DNA of 64,000 nt from Salinispora cortesiana (GTDB lineage: Bacteria; Actinomycetota; Actinomycetes; Mycobacteriales; Micromonosporaceae), in the NCBI RefSeq assembly GCF_000484695.1, contig NZ_AXVR01000018.1, forward strand, positions 24,767 to 88,766, written 5' to 3'. The notes below the pieces were generated by a model. That model was not told where the DNA came from and made no database searches. It was given only the letters and a program-made list of their open reading frames with translations. This document shows positions 1 to 8,510 of this stretch, one piece after another (within the stretch, counting starts at the first letter, position 1; every line of letters starts with the position of its first letter). The position numbers were made by a program, and so were the translations under genes.

Positions 1-2
1 TT

Positions 3-1220
3 CTCTGTGAGGGCATCGAGGTCTACCCGCGCCCGGGAGAGAGTTGGGAATCACCCAACACCGACCCGGATCAGAGCCCCAACTACTACTACAACTGGTG
101 GGGCGGCAACCTGCGGGGGGTGCAGGACCACCCGGTCAACCTGGGCGCCCACCAGGACCAGTTGGTCTACTCGCCGCACGACTACGGGCCGCTGGTGCAC
201 GAGCAGCCGTGGTTCCAGAAGGAGTTTGACAAGACCACGCTGACCAACGACGTGTGGCGGCCAAACTGGCTCTACCTCCACGAGGAAGACACCGCGCCGC
301 TGCTGATCGGCGAGTGGGGTGGCCGGTTCGGGCAGGACGAACGGCAGGACAGGTGGCTGCAGGCCCTGCGGGACCTGATGACCGAGATGGTGATTCACCA
401 TACCTTCTGGTGCCTCAACCCGAACTCCGGCGACACCGGTGGCCTGCTGCAACACGACTGGCAGACCTGGGATGAGGTCAAGTACGAACAGGTGCTCAAG
501 CCGGCGCTCTGGCAGCACGACGGCAAGTTCGTCAGCCTTGACCACCAGGTACGTCTCGGCGGCGAGGCCTCGACCACCGGCATCAGCCTCACCGAGCGCT
601 ACGCCGGCGGCGGAGACGACACCGACGCGCCGACCGCCCCGGGCCGTCCCGTGGCCAGTGACCTGACCTCCTCCGCGGTCACCCTGACCTGGGACGCATC
701 CACGGACAACGTCGGAGTCGTCGGCTACGAGGTACGGAGCGCGACCGACGGCGGTCCGCCGAGCACCGTCGCCACCGTCGCCGGCACCACCTATCAGGTG
801 ACCAACCTTGCGGCCGAGACTGAATACACCTTCACGGTACGGGCCCGGGACGCGGCGGGAAACCTCTCCGACGCCTCCCCGGCCCGTGTCGTCACCACCC
901 CCTCCGGCGGTGGTGGGGGCAGCGGCTGTGCCGCCACGTACCTGCTGACGAATACGTGGTCGGGGGGCTTCCAGGGTGAGGTCACCGTGGCAAACACCGG
1001 CACCACCGCCATCGCCGGCTGGCGGGTTACCTGGACTGACCCGGGTGGGACCGCGATCACCTCGTTGTGGAATGGCAGGTGGACGGTAGCCGCTGGCGTG
1101 AACGTGGTGCTCAACGAGTCGTACAACGGTCAGCTGGTGGCCGGGGGCAGTACCACGTTCGGCTTCACCGGCACCGGTACGGGCACCGCGTCGGCCGGGC
1201 TGACCTGCACCGTGACCTGA
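3..1220 (+). CDS. GH5-type cellulase, FN3 and CBM2 domains (5' end missing)
   Basis: The reading frame is already open at the left edge, so the N-terminus, signal peptide and acid/base Glu are outside the window. The visible part is the C-terminal half of a GH5 (clan GH-A) catalytic domain, with the likely nucleophile Glu in LIGEWGGR near base 310. An FN3 domain follows at about 630-900, then a Gly/Ser-rich linker near 905-925, and a CBM2 cellulose-binding module with Cys at each end and conserved Trp residues up to the stop. By family this would be a secreted enzyme cutting beta-1,4-glucan. Nothing links it functionally to the steroid genes downstream. Family assignment is confident; exact substrate is not. 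Confidence 0.85.
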   Translation, partial: LCEGIEVYPRPGESWESPNTDPDQSPNYYYNWWGGNLRGVQDHPVNLGAHQDQLVYSPHDYGPLVHEQPWFQKEFDKTTLTNDVWRPNWLYLHEEDTAPLLIGEWGGRFGQDERQDRWLQALRDLMTEMVIHHTFWCLNPNSGDTGGLLQHDWQTWDEVKYEQVLKPALWQHDGKFVSLDHQVRLGGEASTTGISLTERYAGGGDDTDAPTAPGRPVASDLTSSAVTLTWDASTDNVGVVGYEVRSATDGGPPSTVATVAGTTYQVTNLAAETEYTFTVRARDAAGNLSDASPARVVTTPSGGGGGSGCAATYLLTNTWSGGFQGEVTVANTGTTAIAGWRVTWTDPGGTAITSLWNGRWTVAAGVNVVLNESYNGQLVAGGSTTFGFTGTGTGTASAGLTCTVT

Positions 1221-1338
1221 GTCGGTTACGTCGCCAGACGGGCGTAGCCACGCGGTCAACCCACGGGATCGACACTTCGTCGACCAGGCCCGCGTTGCGG
1301 TACGCCAGGATGGTCTCGCTGCCGCCGGCGACACGGGG
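1206..1338 (-). pseudogene. possible RibD-C/dihydrofolate-reductase-family relic in the 1221-1529 gap
   Basis: The 309-base gap between the cellulase and the SRPBCC gene holds no intact gene. Its minus strand keeps a short stretch reading VAGGSETILAYRNAGLVDEV, which resembles the C-terminal GGxxTIxxYLxAGLVDE motif of the RibD-C/DHFR-like family. No start and no flanking domain remain, and the stretch runs into the 3' end of the cellulase on the other strand. This looks like a decayed gene fragment. Confidence is low because the match is to a remembered motif only. Confidence 0.35.
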
Positions 1339-1490
1339 ATCCGTTCGCCGGCGGCCCGCAGGTAGTTGCTGGCAGGCATTCGAGGTGGTCGTTGCTCGTG
1401 CGGTGGCGACCCTCGCATTCCGGTGTTGCCGGATCTCGGTGATCTCTTGTTCGCCGTCATGATCAAACCTGGTGGAATCAATGCCCCTAT

Positions 1491-1504
1491 TATAACCTGT
1501 TCTA
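1491..1504. promoter_or_regulatory. KstR-type operator upstream of SRPBCC gene
   Basis: TATAACCTGTTCTA fits the KstR palindrome TnnAACnnGTTnnA at every fixed base. It lies 25 bases before the ATG at 1530 and ahead of a strong GAGGAGG ribosome-binding site. KstR is the TetR-family repressor of steroid catabolism in actinobacteria. No kstR gene is in the window. Confidence 0.7.
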
Positions 1505-1529
1505 GATTCATCTCGAAGAGGAGGTCACG

Positions 1530-1961
1530 ATGGCTACAGTGACGGTCGAGGCCGACGCGAAGGCGGATCCGACGCAGGTCTGGAAGCTCGTGGTGGCCCT
1601 GCCGAGGGTTGGCGAGTGGAACACGATGCACGAGGGATTCGCCGGCGAGGTGCCGGAAACCCTCGGCGAGGGGACTACATATCAGCAGCGGGTGAAGCTG
1701 ATGGGTATGCCGGCCGAGATGGCCTGGCGGGTGACGAAGGCGGAGGCGCCAGGGCGCCTCGAGCAGACAGGCGACGGTCCGATGGGCGTCAAGGCAAAGA
1801 TGGTGATCGCGGTCGAGTCGAGCGGCGGGGGCTCGCACATCACCTACGGGATGGAGTTCGCCGGCCCGGCACTGAAAGGTGCGATGGACGGCATGCTGCA
1901 GAAGCAGGCCACCACGGCGTGTCAGCAGGCGTTGGTGAAGCTCGTCGCGCTGCTGGACTGA
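1530..1961 (+). CDS. SRPBCC-fold protein, Rv0910-like
   Basis: This 143-residue protein fits the SRPBCC/START-like fold in length and pattern: an N-terminal ATVTVEADAKADPTQVWKLV strand-helix, a middle beta-sheet, and a long C-terminal helix. It resembles the small cytoplasmic Rv0910-type proteins, which bind hydrophobic ligands in a deep pocket. The start is set by GAGGAGG eight bases upstream. A KstR-type site in its promoter ties it to the steroid regulon, so a role in binding or sheltering a steroid intermediate is plausible, but this is inference. Toxin activity has been suggested for some Rv0910-like proteins; no antitoxin-like partner is adjacent here. Confidence 0.7.
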   Translation: MATVTVEADAKADPTQVWKLVVALPRVGEWNTMHEGFAGEVPETLGEGTTYQQRVKLMGMPAEMAWRVTKAEAPGRLEQTGDGPMGVKAKMVIAVESSGGGSHITYGMEFAGPALKGAMDGMLQKQATTACQQALVKLVALLD

Positions 1962-2084
1962 GGTCACCTCCGGGCCGGTCACTCTGTCCTTCCACGAATC
2001 CCTGCGGTACTGGATCGCGGTGTGGCTGGCCTTGGTGCCTGCGCCCGCCCTGGTGATCGGTAAAGGGTAGGTGTCGGCCGTAAT

Positions 2085-2098
2085 TGAAACGTGTTCTA
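2085..2098. promoter_or_regulatory. KstR-type operator upstream of fadE28/fadE29
   Basis: TGAAACGTGTTCTA matches TnnAACnnGTTnnA. It ends eight bases before the proposed ATG at 2107, and no Shine-Dalgarno sequence lies between them. The transcript may therefore be leaderless, with the operator overlapping the promoter. Confidence 0.7.
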
Positions 2099-2106
2099 AT
2101 AGCAAA

Positions 2107-3126
2107 ATGGGACCGAACTTTGAGCTCGACGATGCCCAGCAGTCGATCGTTCGTCTCGCCGACGAGGTAATGAGCGACAGCGAGGGCACGCCGGAGCGCC
2201 TGTGGAAGGCCCTCGGCCAGTCTGGCCTGCTCGGCCTCGCCGTGCCGGAGCGGTTGGGCGGCGCTGGGCTGGGCGCGATGGCGACTGGCGTGCTGCTCAC
2301 CGCGATCGGGCGGCACGCCGCCCGGGTTCCCGCCTGGTCCACGCTGTCGCTGGGTGTCCTCCCGGTGGCTCGAGCGGGCAGCCCTGAGCAGCAACGCGAG
2401 CTGCTGTCGGGGGTGCTCGAGGGCCGGGTTCTGACGGCTGCCCTGGGGGCTCCGCTGCCGGTCACCGACGGCTGGCGGATCACCGGAGCCTGCGGTCCGG
2501 TTCCGGACGCTGACGCGGCCTACCGGGTTCTGGTCCCGGTGCGAGTGCGCGGGGGCGGGCCGACGGTCGCCCTGATCGATCCGGCCGCGCCCGGTGTGAC
2601 GCTGCTGCGCAACCCGACCTCGGCTGGGACCGACGAGTTCATGCTGCGGCTCGAGGGCGCCGCGGCGGAGCCACTGGGCGACGCCGAGGTCGAGCTGCGC
2701 CGGTTCGCGGTCGCCGGCGCCTGTGCGCTGGGCGACGGCGCGCTGACCGGTGCCCTACAGCTGACCGCCGACCACGTGCGGGACCGGCGTCAGTTCGGCC
2801 GCCCGCTGGCCACGTTCCAGGCAGTCGCCCAGCAGATCGCCGACGTGTACGTCGCCGCTCGCGCGATGCGTCTGGCCGCTCTCGCCGCCAGCTGGAGTGC
2901 CGAGGTGGGCCAGGACGCCGACGTGTGGACCGGAGCGTACTGGCTGAGCAGCACTGCCCTGCCGGCGCTGCGCACCTGCCACCACCTGCACGGGGGGTTG
3001 GGGCTGGTCGCCGACTACCCGCTACACCGACATACCGCCCTGGTCCGGGACCTGGTCCGGCACCTTGGCGGCACCGAGTACTGCCTGCATCAGCTGGGAG
3101 CCCATGGTGTTCATCGATTTGACTGA
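2107..3126 (+). CDS. fadE28: steroid acyl-CoA dehydrogenase subunit, FadE28/ChsE1-like
   Basis: A 339-residue acyl-CoA dehydrogenase-fold protein, shorter than ordinary homotetrameric ACADs (about 380). Its order of motifs follows mycobacterial FadE28, including PTSAGTDEFMLRLEG, LTADHVRDRRQFGRPLATFQ and the C-terminal HHLHGGLGLVADYPLHR. FadE28 pairs with FadE29 to form an alpha2-beta2 dehydrogenase that oxidises the three-carbon side-chain CoA thioester of cholesterol; the next gene supplies that partner. ATG 2107 is chosen because upstream starts in frame would put the KstR-type operator inside the coding region. The coding end overlaps the next gene by 23 bases, implying coupled translation. 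Confidence 0.85.
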   Translation: MGPNFELDDAQQSIVRLADEVMSDSEGTPERLWKALGQSGLLGLAVPERLGGAGLGAMATGVLLTAIGRHAARVPAWSTLSLGVLPVARAGSPEQQRELLSGVLEGRVLTAALGAPLPVTDGWRITGACGPVPDADAAYRVLVPVRVRGGGPTVALIDPAAPGVTLLRNPTSAGTDEFMLRLEGAAAEPLGDAEVELRRFAVAGACALGDGALTGALQLTADHVRDRRQFGRPLATFQAVAQQIADVYVAARAMRLAALAASWSAEVGQDADVWTGAYWLSSTALPALRTCHHLHGGLGLVADYPLHRHTALVRDLVRHLGGTEYCLHQLGAHGVHRFD

Positions 3127-4249
3127 GGAGCAGCACGCGCTGCGGGCGCGGCTGCGCACGTACCTCGCCGAGGTGTTGTCACCAGCGGAGCGCGCCACCC
3201 TGCTGCGCGAGCGGCACGGCGTGGTCTACCGCGAACTGATCCGTCGACTTGGCCGGGACGGCTGGTTGGGCCTGGGTTTCCCGACCAGGTTCGGCGGCGG
3301 TGGGCTTGGCCCTGTGGAGCAGCAGATCTTCGTCAACGAAGCAGCCCGCGCGGATGTTCCGCTGCCCGCGGTTACCCTGCAGACCGTGGCGCCGACACTG
3401 CTCGCCCACGGCTCGCCCGAACAGCAGGAGTTCTTCCTACCCCGCATTCTGGCCGGGGAGCTGCACTTCGCGATCGGCTACACCGAGCCCGAGGCCGGTA
3501 CCGACCTCGCCGCGCTGCGCACCCGGGCGGTGCGCGACGGGGACGCGTACGTGGTGAACGGTCAGAAGACCTTCACCACCGGGGCGCACGAGGCCGACTA
3601 TCTCTGGCTCGCCTGTCGCACCGACCCCGGCGCGTCCCGGCACCGTGGCCTTTCCATCCTCATCGTGGACACGAAGCATCCCGGCTATTCGTGGACGCCG
3701 ATAGTCACCTGCGACGGGGCACACCACGTCAACGCGGTCTACCTGACCGATGTGCGAGTGCCGGTAGCCCGGCGGGTGGGTGCCGAGAACGACGGCTGGC
3801 GACTACTGACCACACAGCTCAATCACGAGCGGGTGATGCTGGGCCCGGCGGGGCGGCTCGGTGCCCTCGGCGCCCGGGTACACGACTGGGCGTACTCAAG
3901 GAGCCTGCTCGAGGCCCCGGATGTGCGACGCGTCCTCGCTCGCGTCGCCGCCTGCCAGCGCATCAACGAGCTGCTCAACTGGTCCGCGACCGGGGACGAG
4001 CCCAACGTGGCGGACGCCTCGGTCATCAAGGTCTTCTCGTCGGAGTGGCTGTTGCGGCTCAGCCAGGAGCTCGAAGAGGCGGTGTGGCGGCGCGGTGATC
4101 CCTCCGACCCGGCGACCGCCGAGCTGCTGACCTGGCTTGACGTCCAGGCCAAGCGGAATCTGGTGCTGACCTTCGGCGGCGGGGTCAACGAGATCCAGCG
4201 GGAACTGATCGCGTCTGCGGGGCTCGGCCTGCCCCGGGTGCCACGGTAG
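3104..4249 (+). CDS. fadE29: steroid acyl-CoA dehydrogenase subunit, FadE29/ChsE2-like
   Basis: This 381-residue protein begins MVFIDLTEEQ, close to the start of mycobacterial FadE29. It keeps that protein's landmarks: EQQIFVNEAARADVPLPAVT, FAIGYTEPEAGTDLA, VNGQKTFTTGAHEADYLW and the terminal FGGGVNEIQRELIA. By family it is the second half of the heteromeric FAD-dependent ACAD that introduces the double bond into 3-oxo-4-pregnene-20-carboxyl-CoA in the cytoplasm. It starts inside the fadE28 3' end and is followed after three bases by a convergent gene. In M. tuberculosis the pair sits next to ltp2, chsH1 and chsH2; those are absent here. Confidence 0.87.
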   Translation: MVFIDLTEEQHALRARLRTYLAEVLSPAERATLLRERHGVVYRELIRRLGRDGWLGLGFPTRFGGGGLGPVEQQIFVNEAARADVPLPAVTLQTVAPTLLAHGSPEQQEFFLPRILAGELHFAIGYTEPEAGTDLAALRTRAVRDGDAYVVNGQKTFTTGAHEADYLWLACRTDPGASRHRGLSILIVDTKHPGYSWTPIVTCDGAHHVNAVYLTDVRVPVARRVGAENDGWRLLTTQLNHERVMLGPAGRLGALGARVHDWAYSRSLLEAPDVRRVLARVAACQRINELLNWSATGDEPNVADASVIKVFSSEWLLRLSQELEEAVWRRGDPSDPATAELLTWLDVQAKRNLVLTFGGGVNEIQRELIASAGLGLPRVPR

Positions 4250-4252
4250 TCC

Positions 4253-5083
4253 TCAGCGGAGGGTGATGCTCACGTCGGAGAGGGCCGGGGCATTGTCCCG
4301 GTCGGGAACCGAGGCGCGCAGCAGCAGTCGACCGTCTTCCCGCCACATCTCGGTGCGCAGGGTCTCGCCAGGAAAGACGACTCCAGCGAAGCGGACCTGG
4401 TAGCCGGCCACCCGGTCCGGGTCGCCACCGAGCAGGGTGTCGATCGCCGCCTTCGCCACGATTCCGTACGTGCAGAGCCCGTGCAGGATCGGCCGGGGGA
4501 ACCCGGCGTGGGCGGCGAAGGCCGGGTCGACGTGCAGCGGGTTGCGGTCGCCACAGAGCCGGTACCAGAGGGCCTGCCGTGCATCGGTGGGGGAGAGCGC
4601 CACCGCGTCGGGTGCCCGGTCGGGCACCGGCACCCGAGTGGCCGGCCCGCGTTCCCCACCAAATCCGCCTGCACCCTTGACGAAGATACTGATCCGACTG
4701 GTGAACAGCTCGGTGCTGGTCTCGGTGACGATGACCGCCGCGCTGCCCTTGTCATACACGGCGGCGATTCGTGAGCGGGCCGCACAGCGGCCCTTCGCCG
4801 GGATCGGCTGGTGCAGTTCAAGCTCCTGTCGACCGTGGACAACCCGGGCCAGGTCGACGTCGATGCCGGGCATCGTCACCGTGGGCGGCTCAGTGTCCCG
4901 CAGGGTGGTGGCCACCGTGGCGAAGGTGGGCAGGACCCCACGTAGCGCGCCTTCGTAGACGTAGGACAGCTCGTCGGGGCCAGCTCCGACGGCCAGGTGG
5001 TACAGCAGCACGTCGGTGCTGTCCCAGCTCAGGTCCCGGCCGGGAAGTTCGGCGCCGACGGCGACGGCGGGGTCGATGGGCAT
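4253..5083 (-). CDS. double-hotdog MaoC-like enoyl-CoA hydratase, ChsH3-like
   Basis: The 276-residue protein has two hotdog halves, with the hydratase-2 motif in the C-terminal half (DRNPLHVD, then PILHGLCTYG) carrying the catalytic Asp and His. Size and position immediately after kstD match M. tuberculosis Rv3538 (ChsH3), a hydratase of the cholesterol side-chain CoA pathway. ATG 5083 has AGGAGG seven bases upstream and overlaps the kstD stop by one base (TGATG), so the two genes form an operon driven from the operator near 6770. A general MaoC hydratase acting on another CoA ester cannot be excluded from sequence alone. Confidence 0.8.
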   Translation of the reverse strand: MPIDPAVAVGAELPGRDLSWDSTDVLLYHLAVGAGPDELSYVYEGALRGVLPTFATVATTLRDTEPPTVTMPGIDVDLARVVHGRQELELHQPIPAKGRCAARSRIAAVYDKGSAAVIVTETSTELFTSRISIFVKGAGGFGGERGPATRVPVPDRAPDAVALSPTDARQALWYRLCGDRNPLHVDPAFAAHAGFPRPILHGLCTYGIVAKAAIDTLLGGDPDRVAGYQVRFAGVVFPGETLRTEMWREDGRLLLRASVPDRDNAPALSDVSITLR

Positions 5084-6762
5084 CAGTCCTCCTGGAGGGG
5101 GGTGGGGGTGGGGGTGGTGGCCGTCGTGGCCAGGTCGAGTGCCGCCAGGTAGCCGAAGGCGAGGGCCGGGCCGAGGGTCGCACCGGCGCCGGCGTAGCTG
5201 CGCCCCATCACCGAGGCGCTCACATTGCCCGCCGCGTACAGCGCGGGTACGACCGCGCCATCCGGGCGCAGCACCCGGGCTCGTTCGTCGGTCCGCAGGC
5301 CGCCTTTGGTACCCAGGTCGCCGGGGACCATGCGGAACGCGTAGAACGGGGGCCGGGCCACGGCGCCGAGGCACGGGTTGGGCCGATGCCGCGGGTCGCC
5401 GTAGTAGCGGTCGTAGGCCGAGTCCCCGCGGTGGAAGTCGTCGTCCCGACCGCGCTGCGCGAACTCGTTGAACCGGCGGACGGTGCGTCCCAACGCGGTG
5501 GCGGGCACACCGATCTGCCCGGCCAGTTCGTCCAGCGTGTCGGCGCGGTGCGCTGCCCCCGAGCTGAACCAGCGCCGTGGTAGCGGGGAGCGTGGGGCCC
5601 GCCCGCCGAACAGGTAGCGGTCCCGGTAGGTCTGGTCGGCCACCAACCACGCCGGTTGGCCCACCCCGGCGCTGAGCATGGCGTGCACCGCGTCCACGTA
5701 GGGGGCCGCTTCGTTGACGAATCGCCGGCCGCTGGCATCAACCATGAGACAGCCGGGTTGGTTGCGTTCGGCGAGGCAGAAGTAGGGCCCGCCGGGGAGC
5801 GGAATCGACGGCCCCCACCACGCCTCGTCCATCAGGTCGAGGGCGGCGCCGAGCCGCCTGCCCGCCTCGATGCCGTCACCGGTGTTGCCGGCCGCGCCGG
5901 CGGTCCACTCCGTGCCGATCCCTGCCTGGTGCTCCCGGCGCATCGACTGGTTGTGCTCAAACCCGCCGCTGGCCAGCAACACACCTCGCCGGGCGTGGAA
6001 CAGCACCGGGGCGCCGACCTGCTGGGCGGTAACCCCGGTGACCCGTCCCCGTTCGGTGAGCAGGTCGGTCATTGGTGTGTTGAGTCGGACCGGGACGCCG
6101 GCGCTGCGCAGGCCGGCGCGGAGCCCGGCGGCGAGCGCCTGGCCCATGGTGAGCATCGGCCGGCGCCGGATCCGGGCGCTCAGGCCGCGGGTGGCGAGCC
6201 GGGCCACGGTGCGGATCGCCCGCGGGTGTCGCAGGCCCAGCGACAGCCACCGGTAGTCGACTTGGGTGACCGCCACCCCCTCCGGCGCTGCCCGGTACGG
6301 CGCGGCCAGCGTCGCCAGGTCAGCTTGGACCAGCCGGGCGTCGAGCAGGAGCGGCTCGATGCTGCGCCCGCCCGGAAGCCCACCGGGAGCCTCGGGGTAG
6401 TAATCCGGATAGCCGGGCACCCAGGCGAAGTCGAGTGGAGTGTGGTCGCGGATGAAGGCGACAACCTCCGGTGCGGCGGCGAGGAACGCGTTCTGCCGGG
6501 CCGCGGTGGCGTCGGGTCCGGCGACGTACGCCAGGTAGGTGCGCGCGTCTTCTGTGTGGTCGGCGACCCCGGCCCGGGCCAGCACCTCGTTGCCGGGAAG
6601 CCAGAGCCCACCGCCGGAGCGAGCGGTGGAACCGCCGTATGTCCCGGCTTTTTCCAGCACGACCGCGCTCAGCCCTCGGTGCGCCGCGGTGAGGGCCGCG
6701 ACCATGCCGGCACCGCCGCTGCCGACGACGACAACATCGAACTCCTGCTCCGATATCGACAC
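5083..6762 (-). CDS. kstD: 3-ketosteroid delta1-dehydrogenase
   Basis: A 559-residue flavoprotein with an N-terminal FAD Rossmann motif (VVVVGSGGAGMVAAL) and GGSTARSGGGLW. Its C-terminal block, MVPGDLGTKGGLRTD followed by LYAAGN and YAGAGATLGPALAFGYLA, is the hallmark of KstD. The enzyme removes hydrogens from C1 and C2 of 3-ketosteroids, giving ring A its second double bond; together with 9alpha-hydroxylation this opens ring B. GTG 6762 directly abuts a KstR-like site, leaving almost no leader. It is divergent from a second KstD-like gene and in an operon with the ChsH3-like hydratase. Confidence 0.92.
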   Translation of the reverse strand: MSISEQEFDVVVVGSGGAGMVAALTAAHRGLSAVVLEKAGTYGGSTARSGGGLWLPGNEVLARAGVADHTEDARTYLAYVAGPDATAARQNAFLAAAPEVVAFIRDHTPLDFAWVPGYPDYYPEAPGGLPGGRSIEPLLLDARLVQADLATLAAPYRAAPEGVAVTQVDYRWLSLGLRHPRAIRTVARLATRGLSARIRRRPMLTMGQALAAGLRAGLRSAGVPVRLNTPMTDLLTERGRVTGVTAQQVGAPVLFHARRGVLLASGGFEHNQSMRREHQAGIGTEWTAGAAGNTGDGIEAGRRLGAALDLMDEAWWGPSIPLPGGPYFCLAERNQPGCLMVDASGRRFVNEAAPYVDAVHAMLSAGVGQPAWLVADQTYRDRYLFGGRAPRSPLPRRWFSSGAAHRADTLDELAGQIGVPATALGRTVRRFNEFAQRGRDDDFHRGDSAYDRYYGDPRHRPNPCLGAVARPPFYAFRMVPGDLGTKGGLRTDERARVLRPDGAVVPALYAAGNVSASVMGRSYAGAGATLGPALAFGYLAALDLATTATTPTPTPLQED

Positions 6763-6776
6763 GAGAACAGGTTATA
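6763..6776. promoter_or_regulatory. KstR-like operator, divergent kstD / kstD-like promoter
   Basis: GAGAACAGGTTATA keeps AAC, the 2-base spacer, GTT and the final A of the KstR pattern but has G in place of the first T. It is the weakest of the five sites. It touches the kstD GTG and lies 95 bases before the divergent flavoprotein gene. Confidence 0.55.
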
Positions 6777-6870
6777 GTTTTATCCGGCTCGCCACCACCG
6801 GTCGTCGATGGTGTCCGTCTCGTGGTCGGCGACGCCGACCACGTTGTCTGCGGAACTCTACGGAGGCGCG

Positions 6871-8463
6871 GTGACCGAGGAGTGGGACCAGACGGTTGAC
6901 GTCGTGGTGGTCGGGTTCGGTGCGGCCGGGGCCTGTGCCGCGGTCGAGGCTGCCGACGCGGGAGCGCGTGTCCTGGTGCTCGACCGGTTCTCCGGCGGCG
7001 GCACCACCGCGATGTCCGGTGGGGTGGTCTATGCCGGCGGCGGCACCCGGCAGCAGCGTGCGGCCGGGGTCACCGACACCCCCCAGGCGATGCTGGACTA
7101 CCTGATCGAGGAGGTCGGCGACACCGTCTCTTCCGCGACCCTGCGCCGGTTCTGCGAGCAGAGCGCGGCCTCGATCGACTGGTTGACCGGCCTCGGCGTG
7201 CCATTCGAGGCGAGCCTCTGTCCATACAAGACCTCATACCCCACCAATCGCCACTACCTGTACTACTCCGGAAGTGAGCTGTCCTTCGCCCACCGGGCAT
7301 CACCAGCGCCACGCGGCCACCGGGTGCACGCCCGCGGCACCTCCGGCGGGCTGCTCGCGGCCCGGCTCGCCGCTGCCACCCGTGACCGTGGCGTCGAGCT
7401 GCTCCCGCAGACCCGTGCCGAGCGGCTCGTCACCGGTCCCGACGGCCGGATCACCGGAGTCGAGTGCCGGAGCCTGCGCGGTGCCGCCCGGTGGGTCCGG
7501 CTCGCCCACCGTCTCCTGCACCGTTGCTCGGTCCGGCCCGGTGTCTACCTACCGGCCCTGGGGCGCGCGCTGCACCGGCCAGTCGCCTGGCTGGAGCGGC
7601 GGTACGGCCGTCGGCTGCGGGTCCGGGCGGCCGGCGGTGTCGTGCTCTGCGCCGGCGGCTTCGTCTTCGACCGCGAAATGCTGCGCACCCACGCCCCGGA
7701 GTACCGCGGTGGGCTGCGGCTGGGCACACCCGGTGACGACGGCTCCGGGATCCGGCTCGGCGTGGCCGCCGGCGCAGGCACCGCCCACCTCGACCGGATG
7801 AGCATCTGGCGATTCCTCGCCCCACCCGCGGCGATGCTCGGCGGCCTGCTCGTCGACCGGGACGGCCGACGGATCTGCGACGAGTCCCGCTACGGCGCAG
7901 CCGTCGGCGAGGCGATTCTGCGCGCGCCGGACGCGCAGGCCTGGCTGCTGCTCGACGCGGCGTTGCGCTCCGAGTGCCGCCGGCAGCTGCGAGCCCAGAC
8001 CCTCTGGTTCCAGCGCTGGCAGGCACGGTGGCTGCTGACGTTCGGCCGGGTCACCGGGGCGACGCCAGCGGCGGTCGCACGCCGTGCCGGAGTGAATCCC
8101 GAGCAGCTGGCCGACACCCTCGCGGCCTATCAGGCGGCTGGCCCCGACCCGGCCGGCAAGCCGGCCGACCAGGTTCGTCCCCTGGCCGTTGCGCCGTACT
8201 CGCTGATCGATGTCTCGGTACGGGCCCGGCTCCTCGCACCCGCACCCATGCTCACCCTCGGTGGCCTCCGGGTGGACGAGGAGACCGGGCAGGCCCTGGG
8301 CGCCGACGGCGCAGGTGTACCCGGTCTGTACGCCGCTGGCCGTACCGCGGTCGGCATCTGCTCCCGTAGCTACGTCAGTGGGCTGTCGTTGGCCGACTGT
8401 GTCTTCTCGGGCCGTCGGGCGGGCCGGAGCGCCGCGACCCGAGGCCAGGGGAGCGGCGGCTGA
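6871..8463 (+). CDS. KstD-like FAD-dependent steroid oxidoreductase
   Basis: This 530-residue protein has an N-terminal FAD motif (VVVVGFGAAGACAAVEAADA), TTAMSGGVVYAGGG, a central VVLCAGGFVFDREML and a C-terminal LYAAGRTAVGICSRSYVSG. It belongs to the KstD/fumarate-reductase flavoprotein superfamily. The C-terminal segment lacks the GDLGTKGGLRTD block of KstD, so it is probably not a second delta1-dehydrogenase. A 3-ketosteroid delta4-(5alpha)-dehydrogenase (Kst4D/TesI type) is the most likely alternative and would fit the neighbourhood. GTG 6871 is preferred over upstream starts because GGAGG lies seven bases before it. Confidence 0.72.
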   Translation: MTEEWDQTVDVVVVGFGAAGACAAVEAADAGARVLVLDRFSGGGTTAMSGGVVYAGGGTRQQRAAGVTDTPQAMLDYLIEEVGDTVSSATLRRFCEQSAASIDWLTGLGVPFEASLCPYKTSYPTNRHYLYYSGSELSFAHRASPAPRGHRVHARGTSGGLLAARLAAATRDRGVELLPQTRAERLVTGPDGRITGVECRSLRGAARWVRLAHRLLHRCSVRPGVYLPALGRALHRPVAWLERRYGRRLRVRAAGGVVLCAGGFVFDREMLRTHAPEYRGGLRLGTPGDDGSGIRLGVAAGAGTAHLDRMSIWRFLAPPAAMLGGLLVDRDGRRICDESRYGAAVGEAILRAPDAQAWLLLDAALRSECRRQLRAQTLWFQRWQARWLLTFGRVTGATPAAVARRAGVNPEQLADTLAAYQAAGPDPAGKPADQVRPLAVAPYSLIDVSVRARLLAPAPMLTLGGLRVDEETGQALGADGAGVPGLYAAGRTAVGICSRSYVSGLSLADCVFSGRRAGRSAATRGQGSGG

Positions 8464-8510
8464 CGACGGCGCCATGCCAACCGTCGTGTGGGACTGTGGG
8501 AGGTCGTCGG

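Noticed and set aside
51..2483. 810-codon minus-strand open frame
   Set aside because: It is antisense to the cellulase, the SRPBCC gene and fadE28, all with clear protein signatures; its own product has only low-complexity sequence. This is normal for GC-rich DNA.
6763..6776. treating the kstD site as equal to the other KstR operators
   Set aside because: The first base of the pattern differs, so it is reported with lower confidence.
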